DNA of 64,000 nt. It comes from Pseudoramibacter sp. GTDB taxonomy: Bacteria > Bacillota > Clostridia > Eubacteriales > Eubacteriaceae. The stretch lies in contig NZ_JAKVLT010000001.1 of the NCBI RefSeq assembly GCF_022484225.1, forward strand, positions 558,001-622,000, given 5' to 3'. Below, piece after piece: positions 34,382 through 42,666 of the stretch. The first letter of the stretch is position 1. The number at the start of each line of letters is the position of its first letter. Under the pieces are notes generated by a model. It was not told where the DNA came from. It did no database searches and worked only from the letters and a program-made list of their open reading frames with translations. A program made the position numbers and the translations under genes.

Positions 34382-34879
34382 ATGGCAAAGAAAAAACACA
34401 AAAAAGAACCCCAGAAAACCAATGTCATGCGGATCCTCGAACAGGCCCACCTGGACTACGATCCCCAGTACTACGACGCGGAAGACGGCCAGATCGACGG
34501 CCTTTCGGTGGCGAAAAAAATGGGTGAAAACCCCGACGACGTCTACAAAACCCTGGTCTGCCAGGGCCATTCCGGCGAATTCAAGGTGTTCGTCGTGCCC
34601 GTCGCCGAAGAACTCAACCTCAAGAAGGCGGCCAAGGCGGCCGGCGAAAAATCGGTGCGCATGATTCATCAGAAGGAACTGCTGCCCAACACCGGCTACA
34701 TCCACGGCGGCTGCTCGCCAGTGGGCATGAAAAAGCAGTACGACACCGTCATCGACGCCAGCGCCGAAGGCCGGGAACGGATTTACGTCTCCGGCGGCAA
34801 AATCGGCACCCAGGTCGGCGTTTCCCCGACGGACCTCAGCACCTTCATCGGCGCAACCTTCGCCGACATCGTGCGCTAA
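34382..34879 (+). CDS. ybaK: Cys-tRNA(Pro)/Cys-tRNA(Cys) deacylase YbaK/EbsC
   Basis: 165 residues from ATG 34382 (GAGGAGG 6 bases upstream). The editing fold shows KTLVCQGHSGEFKVFVVPV with the conserved Lys, LNLKKAAKAAGEKSVRMI, GYIHGGCSPVGMKK and VSGGKIGTQVGVSP. It removes mischarged Cys from tRNA(Pro) in trans. It is followed after 28 bases by a small gene on the same strand that shares its terminator. Codons are strongly GC-ending. Confidence 0.93.
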   Translation: MAKKKHKKEPQKTNVMRILEQAHLDYDPQYYDAEDGQIDGLSVAKKMGENPDDVYKTLVCQGHSGEFKVFVVPVAEELNLKKAAKAAGEKSVRMIHQKELLPNTGYIHGGCSPVGMKKQYDTVIDASAEGRERIYVSGGKIGTQVGVSPTDLSTFIGATFADIVR

Positions 34880-34907
34880 CAACAACACACCCCATAAAGG
34901 AGCCTCT

Positions 34908-35087
34908 ATGAGCAAAGCATCTCTCTCCACCGGGCGTCCCCACACCGACGCCTACTACAGCACCCTGGACGCCATCATCCGGGACATCAACCACAAACTG
35001 CCAGACGAAGACATCCACGACGGCGAAACTTTGGAACGCCTTCTGGACGACGTGCTCATGCACTTCAAATACGAAGGGATGTTTTAA
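34908..35087 (+). CDS. small conserved-looking hypothetical protein (59 residues)
   Basis: ATG 34908 with AAAGGAG 5 bases upstream, stop at 35085-35087, right before a strong terminator. The acidic, helical sequence includes DAYYSTLDAIIRDINHKLPD and ERLLDDVLMHFKYEGMF. Codon use matches ybaK, with which it is co-transcribed. I do not recognise it. Its tight fit between ribosome site and terminator makes it a real gene. Confidence 0.8.
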   Translation: MSKASLSTGRPHTDAYYSTLDAIIRDINHKLPDEDIHDGETLERLLDDVLMHFKYEGMF

Positions 35088-35089
35088 GC

Positions 35090-35123
35090 AAAAAGGCCTG
35101 CGGCTGTGCCGCAGGCCTTTTTT
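35090..35123. terminator. strong bidirectional terminator between ybaK operon and metA
   Basis: A perfect 10-bp GC-rich stem (35095-35104 with 35108-35117) with a 3-base loop, five A on the left and six T on the right; it serves the convergent ybaK and metA transcripts. Confidence 0.93.
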
Positions 35124-35135
35124 GATGCTTTGATT

Positions 35136-36095
35136 CTATTTTTCTTCATTCTCGCAGCAGGTATAGCTGTCTTCTTCCACAGGCCACAGCTGGGTCAAAT
35201 CGTAAGGGGTTTCCTGATACATGAAATTGAGCCAGTTGGTGTACAGGCAGTTGGACGTCGCCCGCCACAGCAGCATCGGCTCCTTCGTCGGGTCATCGTC
35301 GGGATAATAATTCACCGGCAGCTCGGGGGATTCGCCCCGGCCGATGTCCCGCTTGTACTCGCTGTCCAGTTCCATCCGGTCGTACTCCGAATGGCCGGTG
35401 ATGAAAATCTGCCGGGAAGAGTAGGCGAGGATCACCGTCGGGCCTACTTCTTCGCCTTCAGCGCAGACGTAGAGCTCGGGATTTTCCGCCACGGCTTTTT
35501 CGTCGATGCCGGTGTAGCGGGAATGGGGCATGTAGAAATAATCGTCCATGCCGCGCATGAGCATCTTCTTCCGATGCACCACCCGGTGTTTGTACACGCC
35601 GGACAGTTTTTTCGGCAGCATGTATTTATTGACGCCGTGGTGGTAGTACAGCCCGGCCTGGGCGCCCCAGCACAAATGCATCGTCGTGAAGACGTGGGTC
35701 TTGGACCATTCGAAAATCTTTTCCATTTCCGGCCAGTACTGCACTTCTTCAAAGGCCATTTTTTCGATGGGCGCCCCGGTGATGATGAGCCCGTCGAAAT
35801 ACTGGTCTTTCAAGTCCGAGAAAGTTTCGTAGAATTTATTCAAATGGGAGGCCTTCGTGTGCTTGGCTTCCCAGCTTTCCGTCTTCATCAGCGTGATCTG
35901 GGTCTGGATCGGGAAATTGGACAGCACCCGGAGCAGATCCAGTTCCGTGGCTTCCTTGAGGGGCATCAGATTGAGGATGCAGATGCTCAGGGGCCGGATT
36001 TCCTGGGTGTGCGCCCGGCGTTCATCCATCACGAAAATGTTTTCGCTTTCGAGGATTTTTTTCGCCGGCAAATCGTTTTGAACTAAAATCGGCAT
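35136..36095 (-). CDS. metAA: homoserine O-acetyltransferase (MetA family)
   Basis: 319 residues. The glutamine-amidotransferase-like fold has the catalytic Cys in MHLCWGAQAG (about 142), His in FITGHSEYDR with Glu two residues later. In the acyl-CoA specificity loop TGAPIEKMAF a Glu stands where Escherichia coli MetA has Gly111; that Glu marks acetyl-CoA users in Bacillus. The enzyme makes O-acetylhomoserine in methionine synthesis. GGAG precedes the ATG. No SAM riboswitch is visible in the 140 bases upstream. The MetE-like gene at 7148 is far away. Confidence 0.9.
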   Translation of the reverse strand: MPILVQNDLPAKKILESENIFVMDERRAHTQEIRPLSICILNLMPLKEATELDLLRVLSNFPIQTQITLMKTESWEAKHTKASHLNKFYETFSDLKDQYFDGLIITGAPIEKMAFEEVQYWPEMEKIFEWSKTHVFTTMHLCWGAQAGLYYHHGVNKYMLPKKLSGVYKHRVVHRKKMLMRGMDDYFYMPHSRYTGIDEKAVAENPELYVCAEGEEVGPTVILAYSSRQIFITGHSEYDRMELDSEYKRDIGRGESPELPVNYYPDDDPTKEPMLLWRATSNCLYTNWLNFMYQETPYDLTQLWPVEEDSYTCCENEEK

Positions 36096-36234
36096 GTTGC
36101 GCTCTCCTTTTTTCGTCGTTTCCTCTATCCTATCACAAAATGAGAAGCCCCGGCAATTATTTTAAGTTTAAGCATTGAACCTTAGAATAAGAACCGTTCC
36201 CAGAACAAAATCGGAAAAGAAAAAGAGGTACATC

Positions 36235-36879
36235 TTGACAAAACATAAAAAACAAAAACTGAGAAAGGGGCCTAAAGCCGCCATTGTCGTCATGATCGTC
36301 ATCGTGGCCGTCATGGCGCTGTGGCATTACGGCTCCCTGGAGTATCTGTTAGACAACAGCGCCCTCCACGGCAAGCTCACCACCCGGCACGTCCGGCAGT
36401 ACCGGCCGACCATCAAGAAATACACCAAGCGCTGCGGCATTTCCAAATTCGAACCGGTCGTCGAAGCGATCATGATGCAGGAAACCAAGGGCTACGGCAC
36501 CGACCCGATGCAGGCCAGCGAATCGGCCCTGAACACCTACTACAGCAAAAACCCCAACAGCATCCAGGACCCAAAATATTCTGTCCGAGTCGGGGTTGAA
36601 CATTTCGCTGACTGCCTCAAAGCCGCGGGCTGCACGTCCCCGTCCCAGAGAGCTAAACTCATGCTGGCCCTCCAGGGCTACAACTTCGGCAACAACTACG
36701 TCCAATGGGCTCTGAAGCGCTACGGCGGCTACTCCGAGGCCAACGCGAAGGTGTTCAGTGAGCGGATGAAAGCTCAGCTCCACTGGAGCGCCTACGGCGA
36801 CCCCAGCTACGCGAAAAAAGTCATGGCCTACTACGACTACAACCGCATTCCAAGACGGCAAAATTCTTCAAAAAAATAG
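36235..36879 (+). CDS. membrane-anchored lysozyme-like peptidoglycan hydrolase (CwlT N-terminal type)
   Basis: 214 residues from TTG 36235, chosen for AAAGAGG 6 bases upstream. A Lys-rich start, one membrane helix (about 14-33) and an outside domain: EPVVEAIMMQETKGYG (catalytic Glu in MMQETKG), DPMQASESALNT, VGVEHFADCLKAAGC and LQGYNFGNNYVQWA. This matches the lysozyme domain of CwlT, without its NlpC/P60 domain. It probably cuts glycan strands at the cell surface. Confidence 0.85.
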   Translation: MTKHKKQKLRKGPKAAIVVMIVIVAVMALWHYGSLEYLLDNSALHGKLTTRHVRQYRPTIKKYTKRCGISKFEPVVEAIMMQETKGYGTDPMQASESALNTYYSKNPNSIQDPKYSVRVGVEHFADCLKAAGCTSPSQRAKLMLALQGYNFGNNYVQWALKRYGGYSEANAKVFSERMKAQLHWSAYGDPSYAKKVMAYYDYNRIPRRQNSSKK

Positions 36880-36919
36880 AAGCACTCGGTTTAAATTAAC
36901 CGGTGCTTCTGTTTTTTTT
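36879..36919 (+). terminator. terminator of the lysozyme gene, facing ftsH
   Basis: A 12-bp stem (36879-36891 with 36897-36908) followed by GTTTTTTTT on the plus strand, starting at the stop codon. The convergent ftsH gene ends 8 bases further. Confidence 0.8.
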
Positions 36920-36926
36920 ATTTATT

Positions 36927-38786
36927 TTACAGCTGTTCCGCGTCGGTGAGGGCGCCGTCGCTTTGATAGCGGGACAGGAAGTTCATGAATTCTTCTCCGG
37001 TGATGGTTTCTTTGTCGTACAGATACATCGCCAGTTCGTCCAGCACCTTGCGGTTGGCCTTGAGGAGATCCACGGCTTTCTGGTGGGAGCGTTTGACAAG
37101 GTCCACAACTTTTTCGTCGATGACCTTCTGGGTGTCGGCGGAACAGGCCAGGGAGGTGTCGCCGCCGAGGTAGGCGTTTTCAACGGTTTCCAGCGCGACC
37201 ATGTCGAAGGTGTCGCTCATGCCGTAGCGGGTGATCATGGCCCGGGCCATCTTCGTGGCCTGTTCGATGTCGTTGGACGCCCCGGTGGACACCGATCCGA
37301 TGGCGACTTCTTCCGCCGCCCGGCCCCCGGTGAGGGTCACGATTTTTTCCGTGAGCTCTTCTTTGGACATGAGGTTCTTTTCCCCTTCTTCCACCTGCAT
37401 GGTGTAGCCCAGCGCCCCGGACGTTCTCGGGATGATGGTGATTTTCTGCACCGGCGCCGACTGGGTCTGAAGGGCCGCCACCAGCGCGTGGCCGGTTTCG
37501 TGATAGGCGACGATCTTCTTTTCTTTCGGCGACAGAATGGCGTTTTTCTTCTGATAGCCGGCGATGACCACTTCGACGCTTTCTTCGAGGTCAGACTGGT
37601 TGACCGCCTGGCGGTGGTCCCGGACGGCCCGCAGGGCTGCTTCGTTGACGATGTTGGCCAGTTCCGCCCCGGAGGCACCCACGGCCATGCGGGCGATGGC
37701 GTTGTAGTCGATGCCCGGCATCGTCCGGACTTTCTTGGCGTGGACTTTCAAAATGGCTTCCCGGCCTTTGAGGTCCGGCAGGTTGACCGGCACGCGGCGG
37801 TCAAAGCGCCCCGGACGGGTCAGGGCCGGGTCTAAGGATTCCGGCCGGTTCGTCGCCGCGAGAATGACAACGCCGTTGTTTTCTTCGAAGCCGTCCATTT
37901 CGGTGAGGAGCTGGTTCAGGGTCTGTTCCCGTTCATCGTTGGAGCCGGTGAACTTGCCCCCGGCGCGCTTCTGGCCGATGGCGTCGATTTCGTCGATGAA
38001 GACGATGCACGGCGCCTTTTCCTTCGCTTGGCGAAACAGATCCCGCACCTTGGAGGCGCCCATCCCGACGAACATTTCCACGAATTCCGAGCCGGAAATC
38101 GAGAAAAACGGCACGTTGGCTTCCCCGGCTACGGCTTTGGCCAGCATGGTTTTCCCGGTGCCTGGAGGGCCCACGAGGAGCACGCCCTTGGGCATGGTCG
38201 CGCCGATGGCGGCGTATTTTTTCGGGTTGTGGAGATATTCCACGATTTCCGACAGATTTTCCTTAGCTTCATCTTCACCGGCGACGTCGGAGAAGTGAAT
38301 CCCCGCTTCAGACGGGACGTACACTTTGGCGTTGCTCTTGCCGATGCCGAAGCTCATGGAGTTGGCGCCGCCGCTCATCTGGTTGATGAGCCTGCGGTTG
38401 AGCCAGCGACCAAGAAGGATGAAGATCGCAATGGGCAGCACCCAGTTCAGCAGAAACGACACGAACGGGTTCGTCGCCGAGCTGACGTTTTTCTTGAAGC
38501 TGGCCCCGGCGTTGTACAGTCGTTCGGTCAGCTGGGGATCTTCCATTTTGCCGGTCTTATAGGTCTGGGTCCGGGCTTTATTCGTAAACACGATCTGCTG
38601 ATCCTGGATTTCCACATCGCCGATGTTCTTTTTCTGGGTCATCGACATGAACGTGTTGTAGTTCACGCTTTTGACCGTCCGCTGACGCATCAGGGGCGTC
38701 GCCAGCATGTTGAAGGCGATGATGATGAAGAGCACCAGCAGATAGTAAAAAATCATCGGACGTTTTGGTGTTTTGACTTCTTTCAT
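36927..38786 (-). CDS. ftsH: ATP-dependent zinc metalloprotease FtsH
   Basis: 619 residues. Two N-terminal helices (about 10-28 and 110-128) flank an outside domain. The AAA+ domain has Walker [11 protein letters not shown], Walker [12 protein letters not shown], and the arginine finger region RPGRFDRRV. The protease domain has the zinc site [11 protein letters not shown] (HExxH) and a later Asp in [10 protein letters not shown]. The enzyme degrades membrane and short-lived proteins. GGAAAGG precedes the ATG; the gene is monocistronic and divergent from larC. Confidence 0.96.
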   Translation of the reverse strand: MKEVKTPKRPMIFYYLLVLFIIIAFNMLATPLMRQRTVKSVNYNTFMSMTQKKNIGDVEIQDQQIVFTNKARTQTYKTGKMEDPQLTERLYNAGASFKKNVSSATNPFVSFLLNWVLPIAIFILLGRWLNRRLINQMSGGANSMSFGIGKSNAKVYVPSEAGIHFSDVAGEDEAKENLSEIVEYLHNPKKYAAIGATMPKGVLLVGPPGTGKTMLAKAVAGEANVPFFSISGSEFVEMFVGMGASKVRDLFRQAKEKAPCIVFIDEIDAIGQKRAGGKFTGSNDEREQTLNQLLTEMDGFEENNGVVILAATNRPESLDPALTRPGRFDRRVPVNLPDLKGREAILKVHAKKVRTMPGIDYNAIARMAVGASGAELANIVNEAALRAVRDHRQAVNQSDLEESVEVVIAGYQKKNAILSPKEKKIVAYHETGHALVAALQTQSAPVQKITIIPRTSGALGYTMQVEEGEKNLMSKEELTEKIVTLTGGRAAEEVAIGSVSTGASNDIEQATKMARAMITRYGMSDTFDMVALETVENAYLGGDTSLACSADTQKVIDEKVVDLVKRSHQKAVDLLKANRKVLDELAMYLYDKETITGEEFMNFLSRYQSDGALTDAEQL

Positions 38787-38882
38787 CGTTTTTTCCTTTC
38801 CTTATGCCCGTTCCAGGCATATTTAAGTGCGGGGTATTATAACAATTTTATGCTTGCATTATGCTTAAAGAATCTAAACAAG

Positions 38883-38911
38883 TTGCGCGTTTTTGCACCA
38901 ATTGTTAAAAT
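38883..38911 (+). promoter_or_regulatory. promoter of larC
   Basis: TTGCGC (38883-38888), 17 bases, TAAAAT (38906-38911) on the plus strand, about 60 bases before the larC start. Confidence 0.5.
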
Positions 38912-38972
38912 TATTTTATAGATATCGATAACATTAAAATACTGAGAGCAACCAAGAGAAAAAGGAGAAATC

Positions 38973-40286
38973 ATGCGCAGACAGCTTTATTTTGAATGCA
39001 GTTCCGGCATTTCCGGAGACATGGCCGTGGCCGCCATGCTCGATCTCGGAGCCGACCCCGGGGTTTTGAAGGCCGCTTTGGACAGCCTGCCCCTGTCGGG
39101 TTTTCACGCCGTCATCGGCCGGCGCCCGTGTTCGGGCATCGACGCCTGCGATTTCGACGTGCAGCTCGACGCCCCTTACGAAACCCACGACCACGACATG
39201 GCCTACCTTTACGGCGATGACGAAGCCGCCGGCCATCACCATCATCATGATCACAACCACGATCATGACGGCCCTACACACCATCATGATCACGAACATC
39301 ATCACCACCACAGCCACCGCACTTTGGCGGAAGTGAAGGCCATTTTATCCGAGGCTGATTTAAGTGACGGCGCCCGGGCCCTGGCGAACCGCATCTTCGA
39401 CCATTTGGCCGCTGCCGAAGCCAAAGCCCACGGCACCGACGCCGACCACGTCCACTTCCACGAAGTGGGGGCTGTGGATTCCATCGTCGACATCACCGCC
39501 GCGGCGGTGTGCTTCGACGACCTCAAAACCCGCCTGGGCTTTACCGGCGTTTTATTCCCGGCGATCACCGAAGGCCACGGCAAAGTGCGCTGCGCCCACG
39601 GCTGGATGCCCGTGCCGGTGCCCGCCGTCGTCCACCTCGCCGAACAGCATGAGCTGCCCTTGAAACTCACGAATCTCATGGGGGAACGGATCACGCCCAC
39701 CGGGGCGGCCATCGCCTCGGCGGTGATGACGGGAAAACAACTTCCTGAAACTTTTACGATCGTCAAAAGCGGGATCGGCGCCGGCAAGCGCACCTACACC
39801 GACTGTGCCAATATCCTGCGGGTCTTTCTCATCGAAGACGAAGGGGACGCTGACGATGTGCTGCAAATCGAAGCGAACCTCGACGACAGCACCGGGGAAA
39901 TCCTCGGCCACGCCGTGAACCGTCTGCTTTCCGCCGGCGCGCTGGACGTCACCCTGACCCCGGTGACCATGAAGAAGAACCGCCCGGGCACAGTGCTCAC
40001 GGTGCTGTGCAAAGCGGCGGATGCAGACCAGCTTGAAGACCTGATCTTCGCCGAAACCACGACCATCGGCCTGCGCCATTTCCCGGTCAGCCGCAAGGTG
40101 CTGCCCCGGAAAATCGAAACCGCCGACACCCCTTACGGGCCGGCGAAGGTCAAAGTGACCGAACACCTGGGGAAAAAGCGGGGGATTCCCGAATACGACT
40201 CGGTCGCGGCCCTGGCGAAAGCCCACGGTCTGGCTTTCCCCGACGCTTACGCCGCGGTGCTTTCGGCGTGGCAGGCTCAGGCATGA
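38973..40286 (+). CDS. larC: nickel insertion protein LarC
   Basis: 437 residues in one unbroken frame. YFECSSGISGDM opens the family fold. A His/Asp-rich stretch (about 85-115, with runs of four and five His) is the likely nickel store. VHFHEVGAVDSIVDI, TPTGAAI and VTMKKNRPGTVL follow. LarC is the CTP-dependent nickel chelatase making the nickel-pincer cofactor of lactate racemase and relatives. LarA, LarB and LarE are not in the window. In some lactobacilli larC needs a programmed frameshift; here it does not. The next gene overlaps by 4 bases. Confidence 0.92.
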   Translation: MRRQLYFECSSGISGDMAVAAMLDLGADPGVLKAALDSLPLSGFHAVIGRRPCSGIDACDFDVQLDAPYETHDHDMAYLYGDDEAAGHHHHHDHNHDHDGPTHHHDHEHHHHHSHRTLAEVKAILSEADLSDGARALANRIFDHLAAAEAKAHGTDADHVHFHEVGAVDSIVDITAAAVCFDDLKTRLGFTGVLFPAITEGHGKVRCAHGWMPVPVPAVVHLAEQHELPLKLTNLMGERITPTGAAIASAVMTGKQLPETFTIVKSGIGAGKRTYTDCANILRVFLIEDEGDADDVLQIEANLDDSTGEILGHAVNRLLSAGALDVTLTPVTMKKNRPGTVLTVLCKAADADQLEDLIFAETTTIGLRHFPVSRKVLPRKIETADTPYGPAKVKVTEHLGKKRGIPEYDSVAALAKAHGLAFPDAYAAVLSAWQAQA

Positions 40287-41053
40287 CCGACGCTTTCAGC
40301 CGGGTGTTTGTCACCGGCGACATCCACGGCACCAACGACCTCTACAAGCTTTCGGTCTTCGCCGACCGGATGGAAGACGCCCTGTGCGCCGACCCGGCGC
40401 CGAAGCTCATGCTCGTCTGCGGGGATTTCGGCGCTATTTTCGATCCCAAGCCCGGGGGCGACTGGGAACGGGCGCTCCGGGCGGTGTACCGGAGCTTCTA
40501 CGAGCGCTGCGGCCTCGTGGTGGCCACCTGCCTCGGCAACCACGAAAATTACGACCGCATCTATCACGAGCTTCCCGAACGGGCGTGGTGCGGCGGCAAA
40601 GTGTACACCATGGACGGCAGCCGAGGGCCTTTTTATCTTCAAAACGGCGGCTATTACACGGTTTCGGCGGCCAAGGGGGATTTTTCCGTCCTCGTCATGG
40701 GCGGCGCCCCGAGCGCAGACCGGAAGACCCGGATTCCCCACAAAAGCTGGTGGCCTGACGAAATTCCGAGCCGGGCCATGCTCAAGACGGCCCTTGACAA
40801 TTTAGACCGCCACGGCGGCTACGCCGACTACATCCTGACCCACACCCTGCCTTACAAGCTCCAGAAGCGTGTGTTCGACAAGCCTTTTTCGCCCCGGGGC
40901 ATCCGCACCCCGAAGGTGGCCAAAATGCTCCAGCGCATCGCCGACCGGGCCAAATGGAAGCAGTGGTTCGCCGGCCACCACCACAAGGACCTCACCCTGC
41001 CCGAAGCGAAGACCACCCTGCTTTACAACGCGATTCTGGAACTCGATGTATGA
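40283..41053 (+). CDS. metallophosphoesterase (calcineurin-like)
   Basis: 256 residues from ATG 40283, which overlaps the larC stop as ATGA. Metal motifs in order: FVTGDIHGTND, VCGDFGAIF, CLGNHENYDR, ILTHTLP and AGHHHKDL. This is the full set of a two-metal phosphoesterase. Coupling to larC is suggestive, but no role in nickel-pincer cofactor metabolism is known to me. Confidence 0.88.
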   Translation: MTDAFSRVFVTGDIHGTNDLYKLSVFADRMEDALCADPAPKLMLVCGDFGAIFDPKPGGDWERALRAVYRSFYERCGLVVATCLGNHENYDRIYHELPERAWCGGKVYTMDGSRGPFYLQNGGYYTVSAAKGDFSVLVMGGAPSADRKTRIPHKSWWPDEIPSRAMLKTALDNLDRHGGYADYILTHTLPYKLQKRVFDKPFSPRGIRTPKVAKMLQRIADRAKWKQWFAGHHHKDLTLPEAKTTLLYNAILELDV

Positions 41054-41070
41054 AAGAATCGGGATGAAAG

Positions 41071-41097
41071 AAAAAAACAGCGCCCGTCCGGGCACTG
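41071..41097 (-). terminator. terminator of the arsR-type gene
   Basis: A 9-bp stem (41078-41086 with 41089-41097, one G-U pair) and very tight loop, followed by seven T on the minus strand. Confidence 0.75.
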
Positions 41098-41099
41098 CC

Positions 41100-41426
41100 T
41101 TACCTTCTGATTTTGCCTTCTTCCATCCGGTGCACGATGTGCTGGAGGGCTTCCTGGAAAATGTCCAGGACGTGCTGATCGTCCAGGGAATAGAAAATGT
41201 TCCGGCCGTCCCGCCGGGTGCGGACCTGGCCGTTGTCCCGGAGAATGCGCAGCTGGTGGGAGACCGAGGACTGACTCATGTCCAGAATGTCCACGAGATC
41301 GCTGACACAGCGTTCTTTCTGGGACAGGGCGTACAAAATCTTGATCCGGGTTTCATCCCCAAGGACTTTGTAGAATTTCGCCATTTCCCGAACGCACACT
41401 TCGTTCATTTTTGACTGTTCTGACAT
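41100..41426 (-). CDS. ArsR/SmtB family metal-sensing repressor, CzrA-like
   Basis: 108 residues. The winged helix-turn-helix reads VSDLVDILDMSQSSVSHQLR. The last helix has DQHVLDIFQEALQHIVH: Asp, His two later, His eleven later, His fourteen later, which is the alpha-5 zinc/cobalt site of CzrA and SmtB. It should release DNA when zinc or cobalt rises. No metal exporter is adjacent; the small lipoprotein gene divergent to it (41564) shares its spacer and is the nearest possible target. Confidence 0.88.
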   Translation of the reverse strand: MSEQSKMNEVCVREMAKFYKVLGDETRIKILYALSQKERCVSDLVDILDMSQSSVSHQLRILRDNGQVRTRRDGRNIFYSLDDQHVLDIFQEALQHIVHRMEEGKIRR

Positions 41427-41563
41427 TTTACCCCCGTTCTGAATGCAAGAGACGTTTTCATTAAGTTTTTGATATTTATTCTGTACATTTCTGTCTTTTT
41501 TCGTTACAATAAAGGAATATTAAAGATTATTTAGAAGCCAAATCCAAAGCAAAGGAGGACTGA

Positions 41564-41755
41564 ATGAAGCTCAAAATCGTCATCATTATCCTCATTGCGG
41601 TCATGCTGATTTCAGGCTGTCTTCTGGCTTGGTCCCTGGGGCTGCACAACCCGTCGTCCTATTCCGGAAACAGCGACTTTTCCGAGCAGATCGAATGGCT
41701 CACCCACAACGTTCCCGGCAACACCCAGCACAGCACAGCACCCATCGAAAAATAA
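41564..41755 (+). CDS. small lipoprotein (63 residues)
   Basis: ATG 41564 follows AAAGGAGG. Residues 1-18 are a hydrophobic signal ending in the lipobox LISGC, so Cys19 would be lipidated and the mature protein would have 45 residues. The remainder (WSLGLHNPSSYSGNSDFSEQ...) resembles nothing I know. It is divergent from the CzrA-like regulator. A TACAAT -10 at about 41505 fits a promoter with a weak -35. Confidence 0.75.
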   Translation: MKLKIVIIILIAVMLISGCLLAWSLGLHNPSSYSGNSDFSEQIEWLTHNVPGNTQHSTAPIEK

Positions 41756-41765
41756 AACACGATTT

Positions 41766-42338
41766 TTAATCCCAGATCACCTCGATCTGGGGTTTTTCTT
41801 TATACGCGCCGCACAGACACGCTGCGTAGCGGTTTTCGTCAAAGCCGGGAATGGCAAACAGCGACAGGCCTTCGCAGTCCGCCGGCCCGGTGACCCGGGA
41901 GCCGTCGATGACGATGGTTTTCATGGGCAGGTTGAACCCCCGGCCGCTCCATTTCATCACCGCTTCCCGCTGGGTCCACGCTTCTGCGAAAACCCTGGGC
42001 CGCCAGCGCCGCGGCGCGCGCAGCACCCGGTTTTCTCCTGAAAGGTCAAACATCCGCCGGGCCGTCTTTGAAATGTGCGGGTCCTTTTTGATTTCCTGGA
42101 GGTCGACGCCAATGGGCCGGTCTGCGAAAGCGCAGATCACCCACTGGCCGGAATCAGAACCGCTGAAGTACAGGGGGTCGCCGTTCTGGGGCACCTCCGG
42201 CTTGCCCCAAGGGCCGATTTCAAGGGGATCGTTTCGGTGATACACCCCTCTCAAAATAAATTCTGCGTAGCGGCGCACGCCGTGGCGCAGACGCCGCCGG
42301 GGCGCGGCGTACACCCGGACGGCAGGATCACTTCCCAT
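41766..42338 (-). CDS. 4'-phosphopantetheinyl transferase superfamily protein (Sfp type)
   Basis: 190 residues from ATG 42338 (AGAGAGG upstream, overlapping the previous stop by 11 bases). The motifs are IGVDLQEIKK and FAEAWTQREAVMKWSGRG, the Mg-binding Asp and the W-x-x-x-E-A-x-x-K of Sfp-like enzymes. They move phosphopantetheine from CoA to carrier proteins. No synthase or carrier protein is near, so the target is elsewhere. The usual KE in WxxKEA is RE here, which keeps the Glu. Confidence 0.82.
   Translation of the reverse strand: MGSDPAVRVYAAPRRRLRHGVRRYAEFILRGVYHRNDPLEIGPWGKPEVPQNGDPLYFSGSDSGQWVICAFADRPIGVDLQEIKKDPHISKTARRMFDLSGENRVLRAPRRWRPRVFAEAWTQREAVMKWSGRGFNLPMKTIVIDGSRVTGPADCEGLSLFAIPGFDENRYAACLCGAYKEKPQIEVIWD
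41771..41797 (+). terminator. terminator of the lipoprotein gene
   Basis: A perfect 8-bp stem (41771-41778 with 41784-41791) followed by TTTTTC on the plus strand. The stem lies inside the last codons of the convergent phosphopantetheinyl transferase gene. Confidence 0.75.
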
Positions 42339-42666
42339 GGCAGACCTCTCTTCCCGGACAGCCGGCGCAGCCGGCTGATGCGCAGCCCCCTGAAGCGCAG
42401 CCGCAGCGCCGGGGCAGGGCATCAAAGTCGATCCACTGGCGCCACTCTTCCGCTGTGGGCTTTCGGCCGGTGCATTTCACTTCGCCGTCGATCTCGAGGG
42501 CGGGCAGGGTCTGAAAACCGCATCCGGCCGGTGCCGTCAGCGGGTCCCACCGGTGCACGTCGATGCCCGCCGCCTTCAGCCGGGCGAGGATCAGGGACAG
42601 CCGGGCTTCGGCCGCTGCGTCTTCGGGTTCTTCAAGGCTGTCCATCCACGTGAGGCTTTTGATCAT
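42328..42666 (-). CDS. cysteine-rich, thioredoxin-fold-like (ArsD-like) small protein
   Basis: 112 residues. The middle (LPALEIDGEVKCTGRKPTAE) resembles the strand-turn-helix of ArsD-type arsenic metallochaperones and thioredoxin folds (cis-Pro in LPAL). The last 28 residues hold eight Cys in patterns CGC, GGC, AGCAGC and CHGK, probably binding a metal. The N-terminal Cys pair of ArsD is missing. It overlaps yhaM and the phosphopantetheinyl transferase, so it is the middle of a three-gene operon. Confidence 0.6.
   Translation of the reverse strand: MIKSLTWMDSLEEPEDAAAEARLSLILARLKAAGIDVHRWDPLTAPAGCGFQTLPALEIDGEVKCTGRKPTAEEWRQWIDFDALPRRCGCASGGCASAGCAGCPGREVCHGK

Noticed and set aside
36096-36174. 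Possible SAM riboswitch or T-box ahead of metA
   Set aside because: Only about 80 bases before the divergent gene and no conserved stem set or anti-terminator could be drawn.
39232-39318. Dense CAT/CAC repeats that resemble a microsatellite or a short CRISPR-like array
   Set aside because: They are codons of the His/Asp-rich nickel-binding stretch of LarC; there is no spacer structure.
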